Origin: Bacteroidales bacterium
GTDB lineage: Bacteria > Bacteroidota > Bacteroidia > Bacteroidales > UBA932
Length of the DNA stretch: 64,000 nt
Assembly (NCBI GenBank): GCA_022648685.1
Contig: JALCMW010000006.1
Span: 62,001 to 126,000, forward strand
Direction of reading: 5' to 3'
The notes under the pieces were generated by a model. It ran no database searches. It saw only the letters and a list, made by a program, of their open reading frames with translations, and had not been told where the DNA came from. Below are positions 1 through 8,645 of this stretch, piece after piece. How positions within the stretch are numbered: the stretch's first letter is position 1; every line of letters starts with the position of its first letter. The position numbers and the translations under genes were made by a program.

Positions 1-279
1 GACCGATTGAGCATTCTTTATCATTTTCAACAATGATCTTGTTGCCAGAGTCGTTTCTATGCTGAAGTCAGCACGAAGCCGGAAGAGATACTTGATTTTC
101 ATGAGCATGAACCTGCTTGCCTTTATCGATGCGCTTTCCGGGCTGAAAGGGGAGAGACTCTTTGCGAATTCGTCCGAATTTACGAACTGGCTGCACTCCA
201 GCATCTCCGGAAGCAAGGTGTACGAAGCCGTAGTCTTGCCGGAGCCGTTGCATCCAGAGACAATATATAATTTTGGCAT
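1..279 (-). CDS. Zeta-toxin-like P-loop kinase / predicted ABC-type ATPase (partial)
   Basis: The reading frame starts at 279 and runs off the window edge, so only the first 93 residues are visible. They begin MPKLYIVSGCNGSGKT, a Walker A P-loop right at the N-terminus. A segment (FVNSDEFAKSLSPF) follows that fits the zeta toxin / COG4185 family, whose members phosphorylate UDP-sugars or are annotated as predicted ABC-type ATPases. The start codon follows the stop of the upstream DUF2400 gene directly (TAAATG), so the two are probably translated together. No epsilon-type antitoxin gene precedes it, so a toxin role is unproven. The catalytic middle and C-terminus lie outside the window. Confidence 0.7.
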   Translation of the reverse strand, partial: MPKLYIVSGCNGSGKTTASYTLLPEMLECSQFVNSDEFAKSLSPFSPESASIKASRFMLMKIKYLFRLRADFSIETTLATRSLLKMIKNAQSV

Positions 280-1023
280 TTATTTGTTCGTATCTTCGGT
301 TTCCTTTTTCGAGGACTTATGTTCCGGATGCGTAACGCCGTACCCGAACAATGCGAAGTCCCCCTTGCAGGGATCCCCGGGAAATATTTCCCTGAAGGCA
401 TCGGTTATCTCTTGTACGGTGACAATGTCTTTCTGTTTCCTTGAAGTCAGACCGAGTTCGGTGGCGGTCTGCCATACATGTACGTCCAGAGGAATCAGCA
501 GTTCGGCAGGATCACTGTTCTTCCAGACTCCTAGATCAACCTTCCCGTCTCTGCGTACCATCCATCGCCGCATCATGTTTATCTTTTTATTGGGAGCCTT
601 GCCATCTTTCTTCTGCCCGTAAATTCCGGTTCTGAATTCTTCCGCGCTCATTTTCTCCATATCGGAGGAATTTTCGAAAATCTCCCGCAACCTTCCGCAG
701 ATTGCGGCTACTTCGCTCCATTTTACAGTCCTGTGTATACTGGCCCCATCGTTACGATAATTGCCTTCCATTACGTAGTCGTATGGCTTCCAGTCCATTT
801 CATCGAATAATCTTCCGCAGTCCCTTACTATCATCGCTCTTCGTCCCCACGCGAAATGTGCCGCAAAAACAGCTGCGGTTTCAACATCATGAAGACAACA
901 TTTTCCGGCAATATATTTCTGGTAAAATATTGTCGGAAAAGATATCGGATCTTCCTTGAAATAAACAGGGTCGTCATAAGTTTCGGCCCAATATTCCAAT
1001 TGCAGTTTCATTGAATTTTCCAT
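280..1023 (-). CDS. TIGR02757 / DUF2400 family protein
   Basis: About 247 residues, the usual size for this family of unknown function, which is widespread in Bacteroidota. Family hallmarks visible are an ENDPIS-like start (KEDPISFP), the RRAMIVRDCGRLFDEMDW stretch, RRWMVRRDGKVDLGVW and PLDVHVW near the C-terminus. These give the protein a helical fold recalling HhH-GPD DNA glycosylases, though no activity is established. The ATG at 1023 is preferred over an in-frame GTG at 1032; a further ATG at 1011 is also possible. A -7-like box TATATTTG sits at 1041-1048 on this strand without a good -33 box. The gene is directly followed by a zeta-like kinase with no gap. Confidence 0.8.
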   Translation of the reverse strand: MENSMKLQLEYWAETYDDPVYFKEDPISFPTIFYQKYIAGKCCLHDVETAAVFAAHFAWGRRAMIVRDCGRLFDEMDWKPYDYVMEGNYRNDGASIHRTVKWSEVAAICGRLREIFENSSDMEKMSAEEFRTGIYGQKKDGKAPNKKINMMRRWMVRRDGKVDLGVWKNSDPAELLIPLDVHVWQTATELGLTSRKQKDIVTVQEITDAFREIFPGDPCKGDFALFGYGVTHPEHKSSKKETEDTNK

Positions 1024-1077
1024 ATACCGCACATTTAATGCAAATATACGGAAAGTCCTTGAATATCCCGATGCTTA

Positions 1078-4000
1078 TTATTCCTTGACGTCTCTTACGC
1101 ATCTTGCACCCGTTACGGTTTCGTAAGTGTCCGTAGAAGTGTGCAGATATACGTTATCGCTCAATCCGTAGTAGTCCCTCGGCCATTTGTCCGATCCAAG
1201 AGGACCCATGGACCAGTATGTTCTGCATCCGATTCTGTAAGGGAAAAATCCTGAGTCTGTTATATAATACTTCATCAGTGTCAGCTCCCTTTGGTTCGGA
1301 AGCCTGTATCCTGGCGGACAATACGGGTTCGTTTTCGAATTGGTTACGTTGTTGTTCAATGTTGCGAATGATATTTCGCTGCATGGCAGCGCAGATGCTG
1401 CAGGCGCAGCCCGGAATGATTTGTAGACACGATTCTGTTCCGAGAGTTCGTCATCGAGATCTAGTTCCCTTGAAGTGTAGTATCTTAAAGTGGCGTCGTT
1501 GAGATATGTATTTGAGAATGTATATGAATTGTCCGGATTTTTAGTTACGTTTATATAATCCTGAGGTATTTCGTCCAGATCGCTGTTTTCATCCATTCCA
1601 AGATTCCTTACGCATCTTACCGACCATTTTGTTACTCCTCCGTAAGTGTAAGACCCAGAGAGGTCTCCTGTGGAACCTCCTTCTTCACCCCATATCAGAT
1701 ACGGATTATTGCTGTTGGTTCCGTATTCCGTGCTGGAGATCACATGCTCACGCCATTGAAGGACGTCGGAGCTGTTTTTCTGGTCTGCGTTCCTGTTGTA
1801 CAGTTTCGAAGAAGGATCCAGGATATCGGCGCCTATCCAAAGGCCGATAAGCTGCCTTATCGATGCCATGTACCATCGTACTTCGTCTTTGTCTATTACT
1901 CCGTTGCCGTTGTTGTCCCTGTTTCTGGCCATACATGAATACCGGAGTTTTTCATAGTTTTCCTTGAGTATCGGGACATCATTGGCTACTTCCACGTCCA
2001 TGTAATCGGACCATTTTTTCCCTGTTTCGAATGTTGAAGACCACGATGGGCAAAGTCCCCATTCTTTTGCGGAATTCAATCTTCCATTGAAAAGGTCATT
2101 GTTGCCCCTGTCTTCGTAAGGTGTTACGTCCGGTGCCCCAGTGGCGTCCGAGGATTCGTTGTAACGCCATAAGTCCTGATATTCGTCGGTTCTTTCGACT
2201 CCCCATGCCGTTGAAAGTGAAGTGTTTGATAAATCAGTATTGAATATAGTCTGGATCGATTTCTGTTCTATAGTCACAACACTTCCTGTCACCCTGCTTT
2301 CCTGGTCCTTGCTGAAATTGGAGTCGCACATTATGTGCAGATATCTGTCCGGCTGGTTGGTGAATTCTTTCCAGAGATCGGGGGAAGCGATGCCTGTGAT
2401 AGGATTTTCATCATAATAATATTCGTCTACGAAGGCGGTTACGGATATCTTCGGTCCTCCCATGACTTCGTCGGTATTGTCGAAATCACTTGCACTAGGA
2501 GAAATATTGTATTTCTCTTTCTGTTGTTTGATATATGCCATCAATTGGATTATATCCATGCTGCCGTCATTATTCGTCCCGTCGGAATTTTCCACGAATG
2601 CTGTCGGGGTGTATGCACGTCGCTTTTCTTCGAAGTAATTTCCGGAATCGTCTTTTTTGTTGATTCTGAAATGTACCCACTTATAATCCAGACTCGTAGG
2701 CAATTCCTCCCCGTTTACCGTTTCGGGGCCTCCGTCACAGAAAGGAGTCCTGACATACCATGTCAGGTCTTCTCTTATGTTGGCGGCGTGGAATGATATT
2801 GTTTTTGAAACGTAATGGGCGTCGCACAACATTATTTCTTCCTTGGCAATTGTAACGTCCCCGGTAGCTCCCGGTTGGTTTTCCGTGGTCTCGGTTTCCA
2901 CTTCTACACGGATATTATTTACACTGCTTACTGTAATCGTATATGTGTAGGATGTGTTTCTGTCCACATTGAAGTCGGAAATTGACCCTCCTTCATTAGT
3001 GTCGAAATTCCCCAGATGTATCAGATATTGTACATTGGCCCCCAAAGTCTGTCCGGCACTGTCGTCAGTAAGGTCCATTTCAACTTTGCCGGTCACCAGC
3101 ACATATGAGGAAAGATCGTCTGCATATTCGAACTCCCTGTTTCCTTCGGAATCCGTTTCATTTACTCCTGTTTCGGAGTCTTTTACCTGGAGGTTCCTCT
3201 GCCTGTACGTTTCCGGTGCCATCTTGGGAGACCTTCTGTTTTCAGGCATATAGAAAGAAAATTCAGATTGAGTCAAGGACGGGAAGTCTTCGAAATTGAC
3301 GAAATTGGAAGAGAAGAAATCATCTGTGGTTGTCCCGGCATCATGTCCGGCGCTATCTGAGATTCCTCTGTCGGCATAAGACATTGCATATACGCTTCTT
3401 GGGATATTCACCACTTTCCATTGCATGGGAGTGAAACTTTTCAGATGCTGCCCCCTGGCGTCCGCCGTTTCCGTATCCGCCTTGAATATGAATCTTATTT
3501 TTGCATCCATCCTTTTAAGATAAAGAGGATTGTCATTCGGCGTCGATATGTTGTTTTCCGTGACCGTTACTCCTTCAACTTTCCCGCTCATGGGGAAATA
3601 TCCATTCCTTGATGTTATGTCCTGCAAAAGGGTGGCCTTGAAATTCAACAGATCGTTTTCCGTCTGTATGTCAGTTCCGAGGCGTTCCGGACTGACGTTA
3701 ATAATATCGGAGTCTATATTCGAAATGGCATAGATCTTATATCCCGTTCCGGATGAAGTCCTGAGCTTTATAACCCCGGTTACAGGATCGGAAGAGTTGT
3801 CCACGTACCAGCAATCGTCGTTCGCATATGTCACTTGGCTTTGTGAGTCCATAAGTGAAGAATCGTCGTACCATTTCGCGTATATCTTGTCACCGTTGGG
3901 ATCGAATACGAAAACATAAAGATTATAGATCCTTTGTTCGTCATCTGCGTCCAATGTGCTTTTTGTTTCTATTGAAACGGCATCCTTCGATCCCAGCTTG

Positions 4001-4119
4001 AGCATCAGCCATCCTTCGCCTTTGGAAAGGCCGTTTTCCTTCTGTTCGCTGACACATGAATGAAGTCCCGGCAATATCAGTATTGCGGCAAATATCAATA
4101 TTCTGCTTATGTTTTTCAT
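1078..4119 (-). CDS. DUF4906-type fimbrial lipoprotein with C-terminal FISUMP/C-type-lectin-like domain
   Basis: A 1013-residue lipoprotein, with a hydrophobic signal ending in the lipobox LHSC (Cys at about residue 22). The N-terminal part (NLYVFVFDPNGDKIYAKWY and the following 300 residues) resembles the Mfa2/DUF4906 class of large fimbrial accessory proteins. The last 200 residues contain RYSCMARNRDNNGNGVIDKD, an EF-hand-like calcium loop, then GYRLPNQRELTLMKYY and a final GARCVRDVKE. That is typical of the Fib_succ_major / DUF1566-like domain with a C-type lectin fold. It is the last gene of the fimbrial operon, 6 bases after the preceding stop. By position and size it is inferred to be the tip adhesin or anchor; this is not shown by the sequence. 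Confidence 0.75.
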   Translation of the reverse strand: MKNISRILIFAAILILPGLHSCVSEQKENGLSKGEGWLMLKLGSKDAVSIETKSTLDADDEQRIYNLYVFVFDPNGDKIYAKWYDDSSLMDSQSQVTYANDDCWYVDNSSDPVTGVIKLRTSSGTGYKIYAISNIDSDIINVSPERLGTDIQTENDLLNFKATLLQDITSRNGYFPMSGKVEGVTVTENNISTPNDNPLYLKRMDAKIRFIFKADTETADARGQHLKSFTPMQWKVVNIPRSVYAMSYADRGISDSAGHDAGTTTDDFFSSNFVNFEDFPSLTQSEFSFYMPENRRSPKMAPETYRQRNLQVKDSETGVNETDSEGNREFEYADDLSSYVLVTGKVEMDLTDDSAGQTLGANVQYLIHLGNFDTNEGGSISDFNVDRNTSYTYTITVSSVNNIRVEVETETTENQPGATGDVTIAKEEIMLCDAHYVSKTISFHAANIREDLTWYVRTPFCDGGPETVNGEELPTSLDYKWVHFRINKKDDSGNYFEEKRRAYTPTAFVENSDGTNNDGSMDIIQLMAYIKQQKEKYNISPSASDFDNTDEVMGGPKISVTAFVDEYYYDENPITGIASPDLWKEFTNQPDRYLHIMCDSNFSKDQESRVTGSVVTIEQKSIQTIFNTDLSNTSLSTAWGVERTDEYQDLWRYNESSDATGAPDVTPYEDRGNNDLFNGRLNSAKEWGLCPSWSSTFETGKKWSDYMDVEVANDVPILKENYEKLRYSCMARNRDNNGNGVIDKDEVRWYMASIRQLIGLWIGADILDPSSKLYNRNADQKNSSDVLQWREHVISSTEYGTNSNNPYLIWGEEGGSTGDLSGSYTYGGVTKWSVRCVRNLGMDENSDLDEIPQDYINVTKNPDNSYTFSNTYLNDATLRYYTSRELDLDDELSEQNRVYKSFRAAPAASALPCSEISFATLNNNVTNSKTNPYCPPGYRLPNQRELTLMKYYITDSGFFPYRIGCRTYWSMGPLGSDKWPRDYYGLSDNVYLHTSTDTYETVTGARCVRDVKE

Positions 4120-4125
4120 ATTATG

Positions 4126-5604
4126 TCAATTAAATGAAGCGCCACCGTTTACGGATGACCAGTTCTCGGTCTGCATTTCGAAAGAACCTGTGTTCTCGTT
4201 GTAAAATACGTTGACTGTAGTAGTCAGATGTTCATTGCGGTGTATCCCTTCCAGAGGACGGGCACTGCCGTATTTATCTATATAATTAAGAGAGACGGTT
4301 TTCGAAAATGTTCTCAGTGGATCGCTTCCGTCGTTTCCTTTTATTGTCTGAGAATAAGGGTACAGTATCCATTCTTCCTGTTTTGAATAATAATAGGATT
4401 CGTACAATCTGACGTTTCCGTAATAGTCCACGGAAAGATAATACCTATAATACCAGTATGAATATTCCGATTCAAGAACGATGGTACCTCCTTTCTTAAT
4501 TTTAGTATAAGTGTCTGCGTCGGATGAGGATGAAGTCAGGTACAAAGTCCCGTAGTTCTGGGCAAGATATTGTCCGGTTCCGACATTTCTCAATGTAGTC
4601 GAACTTGTTCCTGAAAACGTCCAGAGATAATTCGCTATATCGGTACGTGTCTTGAGTTCGTTTTCCGAGAAATAGGCTGTAGTCAGATTTCCGTCCGATA
4701 TTCCAAGGTATCTGCCCGAATAATGGCTTTTTATGAAATATTCATTGTCCGTATGGATCGTTGTCGTCTGTGAACCTATCACCGGTGTTTCCGAGACGGA
4801 TGTAACCGCTGAGCTGAATATCGCTCCTTCTATTGTCATGTCGTAGGAAGACGCGCTTCCTTCATAAACATATTTGTCTAAAATAGGATATTCCGAATCA
4901 GCGGCGATTCCCGATATCGACTGACTGTTGACAGTGTTGAATACGGCATCCGAAGGCGCTGCATAATCATGATTGAAAATATATGTCCTGTCGGGACTTA
5001 TCGATGATATCTGCAGTTTGGTTATAGCAAGATAGTTGTTTACGGCATGATTGTGCACTACAATGCTGTAGCGGGCTGAAGTCCTGAGTAGTTTTGCTGA
5101 AATTTCGTTCGTTCCCGGACTTACAGTAATTTCGGCGTTATATGAAAGAGGCATCGGAGCGGATCCGTTGTTGTCGTAGTCAATCGTTGCGTCTGCAAAA
5201 TCGGAGGTTATAGTTGATCCCTTTATGTATCCGTTCAGATTGTCGCTGTTTGCAAGGATGTAAAGCTTGTATGAAGTTCTCGGTACATCCTCGAATGAAA
5301 TAGTATCTGCCATCTTGCCATTCTCTGTTCCATAGTTCGCACTGTAATATTCGGTTACAGAATTATCCGATGAGGAAACGAGCCATATCCTGAGATTTTC
5401 AAATTTGTCTCCGGATAGCAGGCTGTCGGTCGAAGAAGACTTCGTTTCCGGAACCGTTTCATTTTCAATCTTCAGAATCAATGAAGAAGTCCCGTCTCCC
5501 GTTTGTCCCGTTCCTTTAGCCGGCTCCTTGTCGCATGATACTGCTGCAAGGGCCATAACAAGAATAGGATATATGTATTTTATCATTTCGTTTAACGGTT
5601 TCAT
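4126..5604 (-). CDS. Fimbrial lipoprotein with ricin-like (beta-trefoil-like) insertion
   Basis: 492 residues. The signal peptide ends in a lipobox (AAVSC, Cys about residue 24). Residues about 40-285 have the beta-rich pattern of Mfa2/FimB-like fimbrial minor proteins (NLRIWLVSS, SYKLYILANS). Residues about 288-417 are different: repeated aromatic modules such as YFIKSHYSGRYLGIS, LRNVGTGQYLAQ and YYLSVDYYGNVRLYES look like ricin-B type repeats, with a tyrosine-rich stretch at about 383-410. The C-terminus returns to a fimbrillin-like strand. It lies 9 bases after the upstream fimbrillin stop and 6 bases before the DUF4906 gene. A carbohydrate-binding minor pilin is the inferred role; sequence identity to known lectins was not tested. 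Confidence 0.65.
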   Translation of the reverse strand: MKPLNEMIKYIYPILVMALAAVSCDKEPAKGTGQTGDGTSSLILKIENETVPETKSSSTDSLLSGDKFENLRIWLVSSSDNSVTEYYSANYGTENGKMADTISFEDVPRTSYKLYILANSDNLNGYIKGSTITSDFADATIDYDNNGSAPMPLSYNAEITVSPGTNEISAKLLRTSARYSIVVHNHAVNNYLAITKLQISSISPDRTYIFNHDYAAPSDAVFNTVNSQSISGIAADSEYPILDKYVYEGSASSYDMTIEGAIFSSAVTSVSETPVIGSQTTTIHTDNEYFIKSHYSGRYLGISDGNLTTAYFSENELKTRTDIANYLWTFSGTSSTTLRNVGTGQYLAQNYGTLYLTSSSSDADTYTKIKKGGTIVLESEYSYWYYRYYLSVDYYGNVRLYESYYYSKQEEWILYPYSQTIKGNDGSDPLRTFSKTVSLNYIDKYGSARPLEGIHRNEHLTTTVNVFYNENTGSFEMQTENWSSVNGGASFN

Positions 5605-5613
5605 ATCGCCGGA

Positions 5614-6624
5614 TTATAAGTATATGTCTACATTCGATTTCAATTCGCTCCAGTCCATTATGCTCACATCGACTTTGATTGCCGAACCGGAAATTGTCAG
5701 ATTGTATGTGTATATTTTTCCTGGTTGCCATGTGCTGACTCCGTTGTAAAGAGGAGCGCTGTATACGGATGTGCTGTTTCTCGTTGTGAAATTGACCGTG
5801 GCGCCCGAAAGAGTCTGGGGAATCACGAAAACCAGTCCGTCGCCGTCGAATACTGTTTGTTCGGCACCTGGTTGTCCGTCTACGCCGAAGGTTTTCTCAC
5901 CTGTCCATTGATAATATTTGTTGTATGATGAGAAATATGATGTCATCCATTTCAGGGAATCCTGCTTTTGGGAATCTTCATCTTTTCCGAAAACCAATGT
6001 GCCTACGGGATAGATGTTTTTCACATAGAGGTTTGTTATTGCGTCGGTTGTTCCCGCAGGAATCGTATTTTTCAGTTTTATAGTGAATCTCAACCCTGAT
6101 AAGGCATGTCTGAAAGGCAGATTCACGGTACTTGTGCCTTCCGCGTCTCCGGCAGGGTATCTGGTGGTATATGCTACCAGCAGGTCATATTGTTCCGTGG
6201 TGGTTTTGTAATCTATTGCCAGCATATCAGCGCTGGATTCGCTTTGTACCGAAGCAGCGGACGGAAAATACGCCCTGAAAGTGTAGTGGGCCGTCAGATT
6301 CCATTTGGCAAGAGGTGAATAAGACCATGCATTATCGGATGCGCTGTATGTCAGAATCTGAGGTTCGGAGTCGAATACCTGATATGTAGTCGAGCCATAT
6401 GTATATGATCCGTATATACCTATGGTGTTTCCGTTTGTTTTGAGCGATGCGCTGTCAGTTACGGTGCTTTTTGTGCTTTCATGAATTCCTTCTTCCGGAA
6501 CAAGCGCCGCCGAATCGAAAGTCAGCATAGGATCGGTTTCATTTACGTTTTTATCTTTTCCGCAGCTTGCCGTGATGCAGATTGCAGACAGAATGATGTA
6601 AACTGTTTCTTTGCGCATAATCAT
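5614..6624 (-). CDS. Fimbrillin family lipoprotein (Mfa-like)
   Basis: 336 residues. The signal peptide ends in a lipobox (TASC). The mature part carries the features of PF13149-type fimbrillins: a short N-terminal strand after the Cys, then TIGIYGSYTYG, YSPLAKWNLTAHYTFRAYFPS, LPFRHALSGLRFTIKL and a C-terminal WQPGKIYTYNLTISG, which is the A'-type strand region shared by the family. The ATG at 6624 overlaps the upstream stop as ATGA; another in-frame ATG is at 6618. It is one of four fimbrillin-like subunits in the operon and would be exported as a lipoprotein to the outer membrane, then assembled by strand exchange as in other type V pili. Confidence 0.8.
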   Translation of the reverse strand: MIMRKETVYIILSAICITASCGKDKNVNETDPMLTFDSAALVPEEGIHESTKSTVTDSASLKTNGNTIGIYGSYTYGSTTYQVFDSEPQILTYSASDNAWSYSPLAKWNLTAHYTFRAYFPSAASVQSESSADMLAIDYKTTTEQYDLLVAYTTRYPAGDAEGTSTVNLPFRHALSGLRFTIKLKNTIPAGTTDAITNLYVKNIYPVGTLVFGKDEDSQKQDSLKWMTSYFSSYNKYYQWTGEKTFGVDGQPGAEQTVFDGDGLVFVIPQTLSGATVNFTTRNSTSVYSAPLYNGVSTWQPGKIYTYNLTISGSAIKVDVSIMDWSELKSNVDIYL

Positions 6625-7529
6625 AGAATGTTCCAATCTGTAGCGAATTTAGTATTTTCCGTTACATTTAGATAATATATTGCATGTTTTCCTATTCCCC
6701 AGCTCATACTTTTTTCAGCAGTGAAAATTTGTCCGGGTATGCAGATTCCGTTTACCTCCATTGTGCAGGTAAGAGTAACTTCTCCCGCAAGATCCTGAGG
6801 CATAAGGATATGGGTGTTTCCGATATGTATCGGGATGCTGGATAATTTGGTGTTTCCCTCGAAAAATACCAGATCTTCTTTTTCATCGCTTATTTCCCAT
6901 GCCGGAGACGGAAGCATCTTAAAACTGCCTTTGTAAACAACATCCTTTATTTCCAGTTTATTGATAATTATCGTGTCATTCGAAGGCATGGAAGTATATG
7001 CGTAAAAATCCACGGCGCAAAGCGCTCGTGTGAAAGGAATATTGACTATCCCTTTTGATGCAAAAGGTGATATGTCATATAAAGGGCCTCCGAACATTAT
7101 GTCGGTATTGTCTTTGTTGACATCGAAGTCTTTGAATGTTATGCCTTCCGTTTTACTGAATCCTGCTGTCTTTTCATACGGGGAATATGCGAAAAATGAC
7201 AGTCTGTCATTGCCGGATATTACCGTTTCCATTTTATCCGGTATCCATCCTGATGATGAATAAGGAACTTCTTCATTGCCGTATATCTCACAAGCCGTAC
7301 CGTTGTTGTCTTTCCATCCTTTTTCCTTGGGAAGGGAAAAGCCCCATACTCCGAAAGGTGTATCTGTGGGATAAATCGAGGAATACAAGTCTGTGTTCCT
7401 TGTCATGATACTTACCACCGGCTTGAAAACCAGGTCTCCGTCCGTGCAGTAATCGCATTCATTTTCAGCGCATCCTGTAGTAAGCGCGGCTACAGCCAGA
7501 ATAATAATTCCGATTCTTTTAATGTTCAT
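6621..7529 (-). CDS. Fimbrillin family lipoprotein (Mfa-like)
   Basis: 302 residues starting MNIKRIGIIILAVAALTTGC, a standard lipoprotein signal. The body shows the fimbrillin signature: TPFGVWGFSLP, NDRLSFFAYSPYEKTAGF, DIMFGGPLYD, FTRALCAVDFYAY and a C-terminal GIGKHAIYYLNVTENTKFATDWNIL. The start was placed at 7529 because the ATG overlaps the upstream stop as ATGA and is followed at once by the signal sequence; a longer in-frame extension upstream has no coding character. The last residues give a shorter C-terminal tail than its neighbours. It is a minor subunit by position, after the likely major fimbrillin. Confidence 0.8.
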   Translation of the reverse strand: MNIKRIGIIILAVAALTTGCAENECDYCTDGDLVFKPVVSIMTRNTDLYSSIYPTDTPFGVWGFSLPKEKGWKDNNGTACEIYGNEEVPYSSSGWIPDKMETVISGNDRLSFFAYSPYEKTAGFSKTEGITFKDFDVNKDNTDIMFGGPLYDISPFASKGIVNIPFTRALCAVDFYAYTSMPSNDTIIINKLEIKDVVYKGSFKMLPSPAWEISDEKEDLVFFEGNTKLSSIPIHIGNTHILMPQDLAGEVTLTCTMEVNGICIPGQIFTAEKSMSWGIGKHAIYYLNVTENTKFATDWNIL

Positions 7530-8509
7530 TGTCCTATATTTATTGAAGAACCGTCGGTGTAAGTCCAGTCTTCGACAGATGTGTCGAATGTTATGTACTC
7601 TTCCTTCAGGCTGAATATGATCGTGTAAGTGATGTTCTGGTTTATAAGCCATTGATCGGCCAGCGTATTTATCCTGAATGATTTCTCGGTTTCAGTTCCG
7701 TTTATTATATATTTTACCACTATCATGGGTGCCGACGTCCTGTAGCTGTCGGTGTACAAAGTTTGAGGGAGAATCATGGCCGGTTCTCCTATTCCAGTTG
7801 CGGTAGCGGTAAGTCTCGACGATCCTCCGTCAGGAACGAATGTAATGTCTTTCAATGAAGAAAGATTCTGCCATGTTCCTTCTGCATAGTCCCCGACGGT
7901 GTATACATCCGTCATCGTGATGGATTCTACATCCACATAGGAGCCATCTCCCGGGTCGGAGTTAATATTCGCCTTGAAAGTCATTTTCGCCAGTTTATGT
8001 CTGAAAATCGTAGGGACGCCGTTCAGGCCGTAGGCTGTGTCTTCAGCCGTCTTGTCTTTTACAACGTCTGCTATCATTATATCGGTAGCTGGATTCGCAG
8101 ACACATCCCATCCTTTTATTCCGATACCGGATGTCTGGTCTATCGTGGCATTAAGGGTTGCCGGAGAAAAAGCAAAGAATGTCAGTGACCCTTTTCCCGG
8201 CCAGTAATATGTATTGTCTCCGTGCCAGCTTTCCGAATTGCCGTCATATGATACGCTTAATCCGTCGATATACGGGATTGCAGCATTTTTGTTCGTATCC
8301 CATGACATACCGTCATCCAGGAAATAAGCGAAAGATTTGAATGACAATGCTTTGTCGAATTCGGCCTTGGTAACGGCCGTCTTGAGGTTTCCGGCGACTA
8401 CATTGTATGAGATCGTGGATTTCATACTTGTGGAAACTGATTCTTTTCCTACGCATGAAACCAACAAGGAGCATAAGCATGCAAGCAATATGTCTTTTGC
8501 GATTCTCAT
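7526..8509 (-). CDS. Fimbrillin family lipoprotein
   Basis: 327 residues with signal peptide and lipobox (LLVSC). Fimbrillin features are FKSFAYFLDDG, NTYYWPGKGSLTFFAFSP, DIMIADVVKDKT, IFRHKLAKMTFKANI and NQNITYTIIFSLKEEYITFD followed by VEDWT near the C-terminus. The spacing of these blocks matches the subunit at 8646-9659 closely, so the two look like paralogues derived by duplication. It is separated from that gene by 136 bases holding a strong stem-loop, and overlaps the next gene by an ATGA junction. Role: pilus subunit, major or minor not decided. Confidence 0.8.
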   Translation of the reverse strand: MRIAKDILLACLCSLLVSCVGKESVSTSMKSTISYNVVAGNLKTAVTKAEFDKALSFKSFAYFLDDGMSWDTNKNAAIPYIDGLSVSYDGNSESWHGDNTYYWPGKGSLTFFAFSPATLNATIDQTSGIGIKGWDVSANPATDIMIADVVKDKTAEDTAYGLNGVPTIFRHKLAKMTFKANINSDPGDGSYVDVESITMTDVYTVGDYAEGTWQNLSSLKDITFVPDGGSSRLTATATGIGEPAMILPQTLYTDSYRTSAPMIVVKYIINGTETEKSFRINTLADQWLINQNITYTIIFSLKEEYITFDTSVEDWTYTDGSSINIGQ

Positions 8510-8600
8510 ATAATTCTTTGTCTTCTTTTTGTAAGCGGCCTTTATAGCCTGCTTGTTTTCTTGGCACCCGGAGGGACGGTCAGTTCCCGCCAGGCAAATA

Positions 8601-8643
8601 ATCGTTCCATGATCTCCCCGGAACAGAAGGAACGATGTTTTTT
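8601..8643. other. Stem-loop between two fimbrillin genes
   Basis: ATCGTTCC at 8601-8608 is perfectly complementary to GGAACGAT at 8629-8636, giving an 8-base-pair stem in the space between the fimbrillin genes. Read on the plus strand it is followed by six T residues, but no plus-strand gene ends here. On the operon (minus) strand it lies in the mRNA between two subunit genes, where it could limit readthrough or protect the upstream message. Confidence 0.4.
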
Positions 8644-8645
8644 AT

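Noticed and set aside
1078..1400. Possible DGR variable region at the end of the DUF4906-type protein
   Set aside because: The C-terminal domain is of related fold, but its codons do not show runs of NNC/NNT and it lacks the WSAS-type core.
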